Shown: positions 63,201-64,000 of the stretch, one piece after another
How the letters are laid out: the number at the start of each line of letters is the position of its first letter
Position numbering within the stretch: the first letter of the stretch is position 1
NCBI GenBank assembly: GCA_964019695.1
Contig: OZ026530.1
Coordinates: 27,292,108-27,356,107, forward strand
Length of the DNA stretch: 64,000 bases
Direction: 5' to 3'
DNA from: Loripinus fragilis
Lineage: Eukaryota; Mollusca; Bivalvia; Lucinida; Lucinidae
Notes under the pieces: generated by a model
What the model saw: only the letters and a program-made list of their open reading frames with translations
Databases searched by the model: none
What the model was told of the DNA's origin: nothing
Made by a program: the position numbers and the translations under genes

Positions 63201-63730
63201 AAACCCCCTGAACTCCCTTTAGATCTGCCAATGAGAAATTACCATTTTAAAACTTAAGGTTGTTAATATTTTGTAGGCATATTGCAAGTTTTAAGATTTA
63301 AATTAGGCCTAAATGAAATGTATGTGTGGTTCCTGTTGCCTACCTACCCTAATTTTTTCAACCCTACCCTAAACATTAAAATTGTCTTTGGAGAAAAAAT
63401 ACCTAAAATGGGCACTTTTTCAGATTTTGTCACTATTTTCTTTGTTAAATGTTATAACAAAATTTAATAATTTCCCTACCTACCTACCCTAAATTTTGTT
63501 GGTATGCAACAGGAACCACACATATATTTCATTTAGGCCTTACTAAAGTTCAGGATTTTATGAATTTCTAATTTTCACTCCTGTTGTTTCTTCACAGGGA
63601 TAGTGCACCAGGACAGAAGGAATGTGAAGAAGCCATAGAAAAAATCAACCATTCAATACGTGACTTAGACCAGGCCTCACTGGCAGCCATCAGTCAGAAT
63701 CTCCCACCACGTTCAGAACGATCTCTCAGG
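88..63730 (+). CDS. TLN: Talin gene, central rod region (17 exons, partial at both ends)
   Basis: Joined exons: 88-219, 1837-1965, 25870-26097, 27212-27475, 28621-28704, 30018-30245, 30995-31114, 34688-34874, 36013-36163, 36980-37073, 38431-38520, 41299-41421, 47234-47377, 59265-59426, 60484-60624, 61994-62175, 63598-63730. They total 2592 nt, 864 codons, with AG/GT at every border and compatible phases. The translation is alanine-rich, all-helical and lacks membrane segments. It carries talin landmarks such as CLPGQRDVD, APGQKECDNAL, MSYFDCLD, FSRANQAIQMACQ, AKHTSALCNACRLAS and QSAKDVANSTANLVK. Talin is a cytosolic adaptor: its head binds integrin tails, and its rod of helical bundles binds vinculin and actin and unfolds under force. 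By recalled alignment this part spans about human residues 830-1700 (R3 end to R9 start). The symbol is by homology; which paralogue it is cannot be judged here. Confidence 0.96.
384..425. repeat. Short palindromic repeat (gtttgc-flanked hairpin family)
   Basis: The arms atcaggcccgacaaaatgtc and its complement meet around 399-402 and are followed by ccaaactgtttgc. The same layout (a hairpin closed by gatc-like arms next to a cactgtttgc-type end) recurs at 26502-26565, 32060-32130, 40420-40500, 55870-55935, 59484-59545, 61402-61465, 62358-62425 and about 57590-57655. This looks like a dispersed non-autonomous foldback family. Confidence 0.6.
991..1310 (+). mobile_element. tRNA-derived SINE, family 1
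   Basis: The head resembles a tRNA gene with an A-box-like stretch (tagcacagtgggtaatg) and a B-box-like stretch (gcgagttagatccc), the two internal Pol III promoter boxes. It is followed by a body that ends near acataaagcatcagaccaaa and an A-rich tail. A reverse-oriented relative sits at 4218-4510 and shares the ggatctgcag and ggtcatgaaat segments, which confirms a dispersed family. Boundaries are approximate. Confidence 0.7.
1471..1790. mobile_element. Palindromic MITE with 32-bp perfect hairpin
   Basis: Starts at cagggttcacacaggcttga, followed by 'cttgaaaatcc' type degenerate repeats. At 1634-1699 it contains two perfect 32-nt arms separated by two bases (center tgcagcacatgctgca). A second copy at 60863-61264 has both ends (cagggttcatgtaggcttg and its inverse), so this one appears truncated on the right. 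Confidence 0.7.
1837..1965 (+). CDS. TLN: Talin exon 2 of window (end of R3)
   Basis: 43 codons, phase 0/0, acceptor ...cccaacag and donor gtatgt. The residues GCATSPNDSERQQMLRSAAE and the end AIKKKL-like ALKKKLIKRLE align directly after exon 1, with the same loop-helix rhythm as the talin rod (about human 877-919). It is the last exon before the 23.9 kb intron containing the large array, and its donor must reach the acceptor at 25869. Confidence 0.94.
2926..4010. mobile_element. ATACCCCCC-ended element with 191-bp minisatellite core
   Basis: The left end has ataccccccgcaaactttg mirrored locally by gtagggggtatac. It is followed by a (tccg)n tract at about 2977-3020 and then four tandem copies of a 191-bp unit (tgggcc anchors at 3221, 3412, 3603 and 3794). 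The right end is gcggggggtatc near 3991-4002, inverse to the left. There is no transposase frame, so it is non-autonomous. The architecture (ends, tetranucleotide microsatellite, tandem core) recalls bivalve repeats with tandem cores, but family assignment needs a library search. Confidence 0.7.
4218..4510 (-). mobile_element. tRNA-derived SINE, family 1, reverse copy
   Basis: Reverse-oriented relative of the element at 991-1310. It begins with ttgtttgttttg (the complement of the A-rich tail) and ends with the complement of the tRNA-like head (gggatcgaactcgcgaccc contains the B box). It diverges from the first copy by many substitutions, so it is an old insertion. Confidence 0.7.
5827..25869 (+). 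repeat. Tandem array of ~170 intron-exon junction units (118/109 bp)
   Basis: From 5936 to 25869 there are 170 complete units: 156 of 118 bp and 14 of 109 bp (18408 + 1526 = 19934, exactly the span). A degenerate copy starts at 5827. Each unit reads actgcagctagacaggctgc... to ...gtttcag. Positions 1-82 equal the first 82 nt of talin exon 3, and positions 83-118 equal the 36 nt of intron in front of it, with a branch-point-like tattaac and an acceptor. Neighbouring units differ by few substitutions (gttg, atta or gtag before tttcag; tcgtcc or tcatcc; actaac or actatc). Because 118 and 109 are both 1 mod 3, the exon frame shifts in each unit and meets TAG just inside the next copy. The array must therefore be spliced out or silenced. 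Confidence 0.97.
16141..20110 (+). repeat. Higher-order repeat inside the array, period 1879 bp
   Basis: A block of 16 units (15 of 118 bp and one of 109 bp, 1879 bp) is repeated about 2.1 times. Diagnostic variants recur at exactly this spacing: ctcattaact at 16402 and 18281, ctgctacagcttctactcat at 17081 and 18960, and the rare tgtataaacaagg at about 17977 and 19856. This shows recent block duplication by unequal exchange. Edges are approximate because the flanking units are nearly the same. Confidence 0.85.
25870..26097 (+). CDS. TLN: Talin exon 3 (start of R4), functional copy at array end
   Basis: 76 codons, phase 0/0, acceptor ...attgtttcag and donor gtagaa. The first 82 nt (to about 25951) are identical to the array unit. 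The sequence then continues uniquely (acatcacagcatgagctag) where array copies turn back to intron (actgagtgtatt). The protein TAARQAATASTHLINSS, then a low-complexity Asn/Ser/Thr linker, then QCKTVNEQLPSLVQGFRG and SARAQLTLLKACQEFVQ, fits about human talin 920-996. Only this copy is followed by a full exon and a real donor, so it is the exon used in the standard transcript. The same 9 bases lost in short array units (codons for NMS/MSN) are present here. Confidence 0.95.
26193..26417 (-). mobile_element. tRNA-derived SINE, family 2, reverse, with 16-bp TSD
   Basis: A reverse-strand SINE: the tail complement gtttgtttgtttgatttgat is at the left and the tRNA-like head complement (gctcgaactctcgg, ctaccactgagccactg) is at the right. 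It is bounded by the direct repeat tgagtccactgtgttt at 26177-26192 and 26418-26433, a target-site duplication expected of LINE-driven retrotransposition. The last ~20 nt of the head (gagccactgcggtccc) are duplicated. Confidence 0.88.
26615..26817 (+). mobile_element. tRNA-derived SINE, family 2, with 14-bp TSD
   Basis: The head gagcgcagtggctcagtgg...gcgggttcgagcc carries A- and B-box sequences. The body contains cttgagcaagacacattta and ggttaaacccaggaag, and the tail is a (caaa)n run. It is flanked by the 14-bp direct repeat agcaccattaaatg at 26601-26614 and 26818-26831. Further copies are at 39594, 60658, and diverged ones at 35353 and 37280. Confidence 0.9.
27212..27475 (+). CDS. TLN: Talin exon 4 (R4-R5)
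   Basis: 88 codons, phase 0/0, acceptor ttatattacag, donor gtaagt. It matches the talin segment with LAELRTAxxKAQ and LELESALDEVSELDRELLEI and ends in NDGRLVPLPGET, the characteristic proline-containing turn before the next helix (about human 997-1084). It has exactly the 88 residues that the recalled human segment has, so there are no insertions or deletions. Confidence 0.96.
27476..28620 (+). other. Intron 4
   Basis: 1.1 kb intron. It contains half of a gtgtagatccatatcagctg-type repeat near 27627 and, at about 28245-28322, an imperfect 21-nt inverted repeat (caggcaaggcttcaagaacg against gcattctcgaagccgagcctg) that is probably a mobile-element end. The rest has no recognisable content. Confidence 0.75.
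28621..28704 (+). CDS. TLN: Talin exon 5 (R5)
   Basis: 28 codons, phase 0/0, acceptor ...attgaacag, donor gtaatt. The residues ESSALSLGATSKTVGAAMAQ then LLTAAAQ follow directly after the PLPGET turn of exon 4, as in vertebrate talin (about 1085-1112). It is a short exon, but its length and borders fit without gaps. Confidence 0.93.
28750..28920. mobile_element. Palindromic MITE (ctcaaaagaac hairpin family), copy 1
   Basis: Centred on gctcaaaagaacggtctcat|tgagacggttcttttgagta at 28805-28844, with nested arms acatatgtgtt / aacatatgttt and outer attttctta / aataagaaa. The same core with outer ends like aggcctctagataagagtg recurs at about 34937-35125, 36680-36945, 38636-38812, 48182-48365, 49489-49665, 55243-55440 and 61755-61940. 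There is no coding capacity; it is a foldback element. Confidence 0.8.
29718..29955. mobile_element. 235-bp MITE with gagcc...ggctc terminal inverted repeats, copy 1
   Basis: Begins tgagccggggcatgggattt and ends with the inverse (ccacattgttgttaatcaca, tgtcacggtca). The interior includes cagcctgcacatacatgcag and cttaaaaggaggctgcacat. Three more copies in this window (32475-32714, 40140-40380, 40971-41208) define the family and its ends. Confidence 0.85.
30018..30245 (+). CDS. TLN: Talin exon 6 (R5), minimal form
   Basis: 76 codons, phase 0/0, acceptor ...catattacag, donor gtaatt at 30246. The residues GNDNYVGIAARDTANALRVL then GAVRGVAANSKD, SARDIIARSNQLLEVARNA and NPNDPDNQQKLQQ match about human talin 1113-1187. 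The open frame does not stop at this donor: it runs to 30641 through three in-frame copies of the exon's last 111 nt (see repeat at 30246). The 228-nt form is preferred because it gives the family length (75-76 residues) and joins cleanly to VAKAVSNALDN of exon 7. Confidence 0.93.
30246..30638 (+). repeat. Three in-frame 117-bp copies of exon 6 end plus donor, and a partial fourth
   Basis: Units start at 30246, 30363 and 30480 (117 bp each, 39 codons), with a truncated one at 30597. Each is gtaatt plus a copy of exon 6 from attatagatagt to caacag, so every unit ends with the same caacag|gtaa donor. Copies share tagttccagagac where the exon has tagtgccagagac. The frame stays open, so donors at 30246, 30363, 30480 and 30597 would give exons of 228, 345, 462 or 579 nt, all in frame. 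Reading past the last donor meets a stop at 30639-30641. Near identity of the copies suggests a recent origin. Confidence 0.95.
30995..31114 (+). CDS. TLN: Talin exon 7 (R5-R6)
   Basis: 40 codons, phase 0/0, acceptor ...atcattttag, donor gtaatt. VAKAVSNALDNCVNCLPGQR then DVDIAIRHI matches the strongly conserved talin CLPGQRDVD motif (about human 1188-1227). It joins to FPETSRSFQEVQSEM of exon 8. Confidence 0.96.
32475..32714. mobile_element. 235-bp MITE, copy 2
   Basis: The ends tgagccatgacatgagattt and its near-perfect inverse (aaatcacatgtcatggctca) enclose the family interior (gcctgcgcatacacgcagtc, aaaaggaggctgcacaggct). The best-preserved terminal inverted repeats of the four copies are found here. 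Confidence 0.88.
32921..33136. mobile_element. 216-bp foldback element
   Basis: The left arm starts caatctgaccaaacacagtt and the right arm is its inverse, ending gtgtttggtctgattg. Inner parts (acaggtcgtaataacaaatc / gatttgttatcaggacctgt) also pair, giving arms of roughly 85 nt with small gaps. No coding capacity. Confidence 0.75.
33240..34230. mobile_element. Degenerate element related to the 41.7-44.6 kb insertion
   Basis: The segment ttctcagtaaccactgggcg...ttctgaaatttgg...gtacaacaagg is a divergent version of the module repeated in 41835-44160. Three weaker 120-130-bp repeats (aggcttaatatctc..., gttcaggtcc, aagcattcagtaac) follow. The end at 34150-34230 has atgcccccgccatgagaatg mirrored by ggctggggcat, then a (ccgt/acgt) tract. 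Boundaries are uncertain. Confidence 0.5.
34688..34874 (+). CDS. TLN: Talin exon 8 (R6)
   Basis: 62 codons plus one base (phase 0 in, 1 out), acceptor ...acaatttcag, donor gtaagt. FPETSRSFQEVQSEMNDAAI then GLNTAASEIITNSRTT and YQRFVDTGLTLAG fits about human talin 1228-1290. The split Gly codon (g|gt) is completed by exon 9. Confidence 0.95.
34937..35125. mobile_element. Palindromic MITE (ctcaaaagaac family), copy 2
   Basis: Starts aggactttagttaagagtg. The central hairpin actcaaaagaactgtctcaa / tgagacggttcttttgagca is at about 35007-35047. It ends near gtttatctaaacctgtg. Edges follow the other copies. Confidence 0.75.
35353..35550 (+). mobile_element. Diverged tRNA-derived SINE, family 2
   Basis: Retains ggagcgcaatggctctttg, cttgagcaagacactttatc, tggttcaacccaggaagaca and a caagcaaacaa tail from the family at 26615, with many substitutions. 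Old copy. Confidence 0.7.
35651..35798. mobile_element. Foldback element with nested hairpin
   Basis: The outer arms gaggaataaacattctttt / aaaagaatgttata and a middle pair tttgccaag / cttggcaaac surround a central hairpin at 35705-35753. It has no open frame of note. Confidence 0.6.
36013..36163 (+). CDS. TLN: Talin exon 9 (R6)
   Basis: Begins with two bases completing Gly and ends with two bases of Arg (phase 1 in, 2 out). Acceptor ...tgcttacag, donor gtaagg. ITKDTDTQNQIVGGLKSVSM then VSSKLLLAAKSVSVDP and NAKNLLAQAA matches about human 1291-1339, the conserved SSKLLLAAK helix of R6. Confidence 0.96.
36164..36979 (+). other. Intron 9
   Basis: 0.8 kb intron. The only recognisable content is a ctcaaaagaac-hairpin MITE at about 36680-36945 with an extra partial copy of its right half (gttcttttgagcatccaaaa near 36853). 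Confidence 0.8.
36680..36945. mobile_element. Palindromic MITE (ctcaaaagaac family), copy 3, right half duplicated
   Basis: Starts aggcctctagataagagagc. The hairpin actcaaaagaaccatctcaa / tgagatggtactttttagta is at about 36750-36790, followed by a second, partial right half starting near 36840 that explains the extra length. Confidence 0.75.
36980..37073 (+). CDS. TLN: Talin exon 10 (R6-R7)
   Basis: One base completes Arg, then 31 codons (phase 2 in, 0 out). Acceptor ...ctatttcag, donor gtgagc. AVTESINQLINICTVSAPGQ then KECDNALRQIE carries the talin APGQKECDNAL signature (about human 1340-1371). Confidence 0.96.
37280..37470 (+). mobile_element. Diverged tRNA-derived SINE, family 2
   Basis: Retains tccttgagcaagacttttta, gtactggttaagctcaggaa and attgttgactggaacgtaaa from the family body. 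The tRNA-like head is badly decayed. Confidence 0.65.
38229..38375. mobile_element. Foldback element
   Basis: The arms attgaatcattctatttaaa...gggaggtgataaa and ttttcacctccctcggttta...gagtgatt pair over about 50 nt with small mismatches around a loop at 38280-38320. Non-coding. Confidence 0.65.
38431..38520 (+). CDS. TLN: Talin exon 11 (R7)
   Basis: 30 codons, phase 0/0, acceptor tttatttcccag, donor gtaaga. MMRSWLDNPNEPVSDMSYFD then CLDTVIEKSK matches the talin NDMSYFGCLDSVMENSK region just before the KANK-binding surface of R7 (about human 1372-1401). Confidence 0.96.
38636..38812. mobile_element. Palindromic MITE (ctcaaaagaac family), copy 4
   Basis: The core hairpin gttcaaaagaaccgtctcat / cgagacggttcttttgagta is at about 38702-38741, an almost perfect palindrome. 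Outer attttcttatcc / gagaaataagaaaa arms are present and it ends near cacactcttatctgggggcc. Confidence 0.8.
39594..39737 (+). mobile_element. 5'-truncated SINE, family 2, with 13-bp TSD
   Basis: The body begins at cctcactggcttcactgcgt and lacks most of the tRNA-like head. It ends in a (caaa)n tail. The direct repeat taagataaattag at 39581-39593 and 39738-39750 is the target-site duplication, so the truncation happened at insertion rather than later. Confidence 0.9.
40140..40380. mobile_element. 235-bp MITE, copy 3
   Basis: Starts tgagccgcgacatgggattt and ends aaatcacatgtcacggctca, with the family interior. It lies 590 bp from copy 4 in the same orientation. Confidence 0.85.
40714..40967. repeat. 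gaggctgac-hairpin repeat, copy 1
   Basis: Contains taattcctgaattcaggact, a hairpin (gaggctgacttttc / gcagcctc) and a downstream part with acttcaagttttaagatatg and gaaattttgaacttcatcca. The same order recurs at 59011-59243 and, interrupted by other insertions, at 62918-63584. Confidence 0.7.
40971..41208. mobile_element. 235-bp MITE, copy 4
   Basis: Starts tgagccgtgtcattgggttt and ends aaatcacatgtcacagctga. The interior contains gcctgcgcatacgcgcagtc and aaaaggaggctgcacaggct. Confidence 0.85.
41299..41421 (+). CDS. TLN: Talin exon 12 (R7, KANK-site helix)
   Basis: 41 codons, phase 0/0, acceptor ...ttttttcag, donor gtaaat at 41422. SLGGSMTGMTNHAKKGEVEE then FCISVQSFSSSVCGLTEASV and a final Gln align with about human 1402-1442. 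The third residue, Gly, corresponds to the Gly1404 reported as part of the KANK-binding surface of R7. The last 32 nt of this exon and the donor are the seed of the 56-bp repeats that follow, and only the first donor keeps the frame. Confidence 0.95.
41390..41725 (+). repeat. 56-bp donor-site repeats, first block
   Basis: Donors caggtaaat occur at 41422 (real), 41478, 41534, 41590, 41646 and 41702, exactly 56 bp apart. Each unit is the last 32 nt of exon 12 (ctgtatgtgggct...gtacag) plus 24 nt of intron (gtaaatatacat.ggattrtg). Reading through the first donor meets TAA at the second copy, so downstream donors would not give a full-length protein. The block is cut at 41726 by an insertion. Confidence 0.95.
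41726..44635. mobile_element. 2.9-kb insertion with repeated modules, ATACCCCC start
   Basis: It splits the 56-bp array. It starts atacccccggtacgaagtat (mirrored by atagggggtatatag), followed by a gtttgtttgttt microsatellite and four copies of a module with ttctgaaatttggtacaaag (near 41869, 42027, 42362 and 44066). Between some of these lies a second module (tttctgtcacagatttctca). It ends gctacccccggcgtac. The nested element at 42649-44016 inserted later. There is no transposase frame, so it is probably non-autonomous; the family is not identified. Confidence 0.7.
42649..44016. mobile_element. Nested mariner-like element, 1368 bp, TA target duplication
   Basis: The terminal inverted repeats cgagggacgttttttatgtt and its inverse (aacataaaaaatgaccctcg) differ at two positions in about 25. 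The host module elsewhere reads tacatatggac; here it is split as ..acaTA[element]TAgacat, giving a TA duplication typical of Tc1/mariner. The interior has no frame beyond about 60 codons on either strand, so it is a decayed or non-autonomous copy. Confidence 0.8.
44636..45668 (+). repeat. 56-bp donor-site repeats, second block
   Basis: Nineteen gtaaat donors from 44643 to 45651, spaced exactly 56 bp (18 intervals, 1008 bp). Units differ by few bases (catagg/catatg, attatg/attgtg, ccgtac/cggtac/ccctac). It continues the block at 41390, so the array had at least about 24 units before it was split. Confidence 0.95.
45669..47233 (+). other. Intron 12, 3' part
   Basis: 1.6 kb with a likely foldback element at about 46015-46886 and an inner inverted repeat pairing ccccctagacccaagatgcc with ggcgtcttgggtctaggggg (about 46431-46516). 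It ends at the acceptor cttactgtttcag. No gene signal. Confidence 0.75.
46015..46886. mobile_element. Probable foldback DNA element
   Basis: The ends ctctagtgataaggcg...ccctagt and agggagattgctcgccttat...cgctagaa are inverse to each other with mismatches. The inner inverted repeats around 46431-46516 also pair. No transposase frame, and family unknown. Confidence 0.5.
47234..47377 (+). CDS. TLN: Talin exon 13 (R7-R8)
   Basis: 48 codons, phase 0/0, acceptor tgtttcag, donor gtaagt. AAYLVGIADPASEPGRPGLV then DQSQFSRANQAIQMACQNLT matches about human 1443-1490, where the four-helix bundle R8 begins as an insert in R7. R8 is known to bind vinculin, RIAM and DLC1. Confidence 0.97.
48182..48365. mobile_element. 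Palindromic MITE (ctcaaaagaac family), copy 5
   Basis: Core gctcaaaagaaccgtctcat / tgagatggttcttttgagta at about 48258-48297. The flanks attttcttacccatcagttt and gagaaataagaaaatt match the other copies. Confidence 0.8.
48510..48760. repeat. ctgatcagactg/ctggtctg dispersed repeat
   Basis: A stretch with gttccgacaaactgagatt-like text, then ggcactgatcagactgtgca, gatgcgcaggctggtctgtg and cctctgttgtttgcaattcc. Relatives occur at about 31140-31345, 31640-31830, 49190-49280, 54890-55140 and 56950-57130. The minus-strand 129-codon frame at 48621-49010 reads across this repeat and is not counted as a gene. Confidence 0.6.
49489..49665. mobile_element. Palindromic MITE (ctcaaaagaac family), copy 6
   Basis: Starts aggcctctagataagagtgt. 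The core actcaaaagaaaccatctca / atgagatggttcttttgagc is at about 49558-49598. Confidence 0.8.
50660..51041. mobile_element. Inverted-repeat element with gcaggggacaaaaat ends
   Basis: The ends aggggacaaaaatattgc and ggaatttttgtcccctgc are inverse. The interior has a hairpin ccaaagcactcgtcgagtgc-tttgg at about 50956-50980, and gaaactagaaaggatgagtt is mirrored by actcatgctttctagatttc. Non-coding. Confidence 0.65.
51174..51864 (-). pseudogene. Tc1-like transposon remnant, transposase decayed
   Basis: The terminal inverted repeats ctaggccaaaaaagaaacac and its inverse (gtttcttttttggcctag) are flanked by TA on both sides, as for Tc1/mariner. On the minus strand, frame pieces read like the N-terminal helix-turn-helix of Tc1 transposase: AIRMLQANVTPSVIAQQF and IERLRTRF (about 51535-51420), then RTTPGTHNPRISAQTVTLRL (about 51305-51245). 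Stops and frame changes interrupt it, and at under 700 bp the catalytic DDE part is missing. Internal deletion plus decay. Confidence 0.8.
53281..53345. repeat. Homopolymer tract, poly-C then poly-A
   Basis: A run of about 13 C followed by about 17 A, with A-rich sequence continuing to 53350. Low complexity and prone to sequencing error. Confidence 0.8.
53704..54112. mobile_element. catggaaaa element with 37-bp hairpin
   Basis: The ends caggggtcccacaagctccg and the inverse-like gaatttctgtgggaaccctg bracket degenerate catggaaaa/aatcatgg repeats. Near the centre, arms 53843-53879 and 53891-53927 (37 nt, two mismatches) pair around an 11-nt loop. Overlapping frames here (53702-54114) arise from the repeat. 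Confidence 0.7.
55243..55440. mobile_element. Palindromic MITE (ctcaaaagaac family), copy 7
   Basis: Starts near aggccttaagttaagagagt. The core actcaaaagaactgtctcaa / taagagggttcttttgagca is at about 55314-55353. It ends tttatctaaacatacactct. Confidence 0.8.
56645..56859. mobile_element. Foldback element
   Basis: The arms taactcttaaagcgccaatc and the inverse-like gtggcgctttatgagttaa, with inner aataaggtatgatatttcat / aaaatatcatgccttatttg and gcagcaga / tctgccagcagac pairs. About 215 bp, non-coding. Confidence 0.7.
59011..59243. repeat. gaggctgac-hairpin repeat, copy 2
   Basis: Starts near tgagtgaaagttcaggatta. The hairpin gaggctgactttc / gaaagtcagcct is at about 59051-59078. It ends aattttgaactttcacccat, which inverts the start. 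It ends 22 bp before exon 14, so it supplies part of that intron's 3' end. Confidence 0.7.
59265..59426 (+). CDS. TLN: Talin exon 14 (R8)
   Basis: 54 codons, phase 0/0, acceptor ...atatgtcag, donor gtaatt. VLSAATVVAKHTSALCNACR then LASSKTDNPVAKRHFVQSAK and DVANSTANLVKAIK is among the best conserved stretches of talin (about human 1491-1544, bundle R8). It has the same length as the recalled human segment. Confidence 0.98.
59427..60354 (+). other. Intron 14
   Basis: 0.9 kb intron with a hairpin repeat at 59484-59545 (gtagatccagatcagctggc against its inverse) and a tRNA-like stretch near 59775-59830 (gtgggaatcgaaccaggacc, reverse orientation) that is probably a decayed SINE. It ends at the acceptor that precedes the duplicate exon 15 start. 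Confidence 0.75.
60319..60483 (+). repeat. 129-bp duplicate of exon 15 acceptor and start
   Basis: Unit 60355-60483 repeats as 60484-60612, with intron-like agatgttgtartatyrtttg...tgttttgtag in front of both. Copy A holds 93 nt (31 codons) of exon 15, then returns to intron-like sequence (gtagatgttgtaatattg...gtag, 36 nt). Its residues NRQKYTEAARP differ from copy B's NRQKCAEAARP; the Cys is shared with the recalled human sequence, so copy B is the original-like one. Reading through copy A ends at TAG (60481-60483) unless the 36-nt GT-AG piece were removed, in which case the frame would continue. Confidence 0.93.
60484..60624 (+). CDS. TLN: Talin exon 15 (R8-R7)
   Basis: 47 codons, phase 0/0, acceptor ...cttgttttgtag, donor gtaagt. 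ALDNNFTDENRQKCAEAARP then LTNAVEELTTFASSPEFASK and PAKISEK matches about human 1545-1591. The copy starting at 60484 is chosen over the duplicate at 60355 because only it continues through FASSPEF to a strong donor. Confidence 0.96.
60658..60852 (+). mobile_element. tRNA-derived SINE, family 2
   Basis: The head gggagcgcagtgactcagtg...gtgggttcaagtc keeps A- and B-box sequence. The body has cttgagcaagacacatttat and ggttcaacccaggaagacgc. The A-rich tail is followed by accagggttc, which also precedes the head (accagggttt), a likely target duplication inside the end of the adjacent MITE. Confidence 0.85.
60863..61264. mobile_element. Palindromic MITE, complete copy
   Basis: The ends cagggttcatgtaggcttg and the inverse-like ttgcctgtatgaaccctg. 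At 61021-61090 there is a 70-nt palindrome centred on agcatatgct with one mismatched pair. It shares the hairpin and flanking cttgaaaagtcc repeats with 1471-1790. Confidence 0.85.
61755..61940. mobile_element. Palindromic MITE (ctcaaaagaac family), copy 8
   Basis: Starts aggcctctagataaaagtgc. The core actcaaaagatcctgtctca / atgagacggttcttttgagt is at about 61826-61866. It ends near gtgcttatctagacctttg. Confidence 0.8.
61994..62175 (+). CDS. TLN: Talin exon 16 (R7, second KANK-site helix)
   Basis: 60 codons plus two bases (phase 0 in, 2 out), acceptor ...gtaatttcag, donor gtatgt. ARQAQEPITSAGKALIDGGC then LQAAKQLAINPKDPPTYQMY and SNHSKSVSDAIKRLVSAI aligns with about human 1592-1652. At the place of human Trp1630 this protein has Tyr (DPPTY); Ser1641 is conserved (KSVSDAIK). 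Both positions are reported KANK contacts. Confidence 0.96.
63048..63233. mobile_element. Short inverted-repeat element nested in repeat copy 3
   Basis: The ends catgggcagattcagacttt and the inverse-like tttagatctgccaatg, with inner gatagggggtttgaatt / gcaaaccccctgaa pairs. It is absent from the other two copies of the surrounding repeat. Confidence 0.6.
63306..63539. mobile_element. PIF/Harbinger-like MITE, 234 bp, TTA duplication
   Basis: The terminal inverted repeats ggcctaaatgaaatgtatgt and its inverse (acatatatttcatttaggcc) are flanked by TTA at 63303-63305 and 63540-63542. Repeat copies without the insertion read gatttgaatttctaaagttc, which confirms the insertion point. A three-base TTA/TAA duplication is typical of PIF/Harbinger. 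Confidence 0.8.
63598..63730 (+). CDS. TLN: Talin exon 17 (start of R9)
   Basis: One base completes Arg, then 44 codons (phase 2 in, 0 out). Acceptor ...gtttcttcacag, donor gtaagt. DSAPGQKECEEAIEKINHSI then RDLDQASLAAISQNLPPRSE matches the talin APGQLECETAI...RDLDQASLAAVSQ segment (about human 1652-1696). The gene continues beyond the window. Confidence 0.97.
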
Positions 63731-64000
63731 GTAAGTCTTTACAGTCTTTCAGCATGGTAATATTTTTTTTACACATTTTAACTCTTTATCAAGAGGACAC
63801 ACTAATCTTTATTGTTTAAAATTGGGAACAGCTTATTAACTCTTTGTATACACCTAGATAGACTGGTCCATTTCTCCCAATTTAACTGATTAGAACTGAT
63901 TAGAAGGTACTACCTGCCATCAGCATCCAGATTTTTTAAAGAAAGCTTTATACTGCCAATAGTATTTTTGTCCAGAATGAGTTGCCTACTTATGTCTGCT
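63731..64000 (+). other. Intron 17, 5' part
   Basis: 270 nt of intron after a strong gtaagt donor. It is AT-rich with no recognisable element; the next acceptor is outside the window. Confidence 0.8.

Larger units (their letters stand above)
62918..63584. repeat. gaggctgac-hairpin repeat, copy 3, interrupted
   Basis: Starts catgggcgaaagtttttact. The hairpin gaggctgactttcc / ggaaagtcagcctc-type arms are at about 62953-62984. The later parts (gcatattgcaagttttaaga, ctaaagttcaggattttatg) are separated by two insertions compared with copies 1 and 2. Confidence 0.7.
62176..63597 (+). other. Intron 16
   Basis: 1.4 kb intron with a hairpin repeat at 62358-62425 and a third gaggctgac repeat spread over about 62918-63584, interrupted by an inverted-repeat element (about 63048-63233) and a Harbinger-like MITE (63306-63539). 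The stretch 62430-62900 has nothing recognised. Confidence 0.8.

Overview
This window is one stretch of a single large animal gene read on the + strand: the middle of a talin gene, the cytoskeletal adaptor that links integrins to actin. Seventeen exons (864 codons, every junction GT-AG and phase-consistent) can be joined in order. They line up with roughly human talin-1 residues 830-1700, that is, from late rod bundle R3 through R4, R5, R6, R7/R8 to the start of R9. Both ends of the gene lie outside the window. The intron-rich structure, AT-rich introns, tRNA-derived SINEs, Tc1/mariner remnants and many short palindromic elements indicate a metazoan; the repeat style (ATACCCCC-ended elements, many foldback MITEs) suggests a bivalve mollusc, which is an inference without a database search.

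Layout: exons 1-2 lie at 88-1965. A 23.9 kb intron follows. Its last 20 kb (5827-25869) is a satellite-like array of 170 full tandem units (156 of 118 bp, 14 of 109 bp) plus a degenerate first copy. It runs directly into exon 3 at 25870. Each unit is 36 nt of intron 3' end (branch-point-like motif plus acceptor) followed by the first 82 nt of exon 3, so the array is about 170 copies of an intron-exon junction. Exons 4-11 follow at 27212-38520 among SINEs and MITEs. Exon 6 is followed by three in-frame 117-bp copies of its own end, each with an intact donor site. Exon 12 (41299-41421) is followed by about two dozen 56-bp copies of its end plus donor, split by a 2.9 kb insertion that holds a nested mariner-like element. 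Exon 13 is at 47234. An 11.9 kb repeat-filled intron then leads to exons 14-17 (59265-63730). Exon 15 is preceded by a 129-bp duplicate of its own acceptor and start.

The most striking observation is that four of seventeen exons in one gene carry tandem duplications spanning an exon-intron boundary: two at acceptors (exons 3 and 15) and two at donors (exons 6 and 12). Copy number ranges from two to about 170. The exon 6 copies could lengthen the protein in 39-residue steps; the others mostly create decoy splice sites whose use would bring in a stop or shift the frame. The rest of the window is intron with mobile-element remnants. No other protein-coding gene, RNA gene or promoter was supported.
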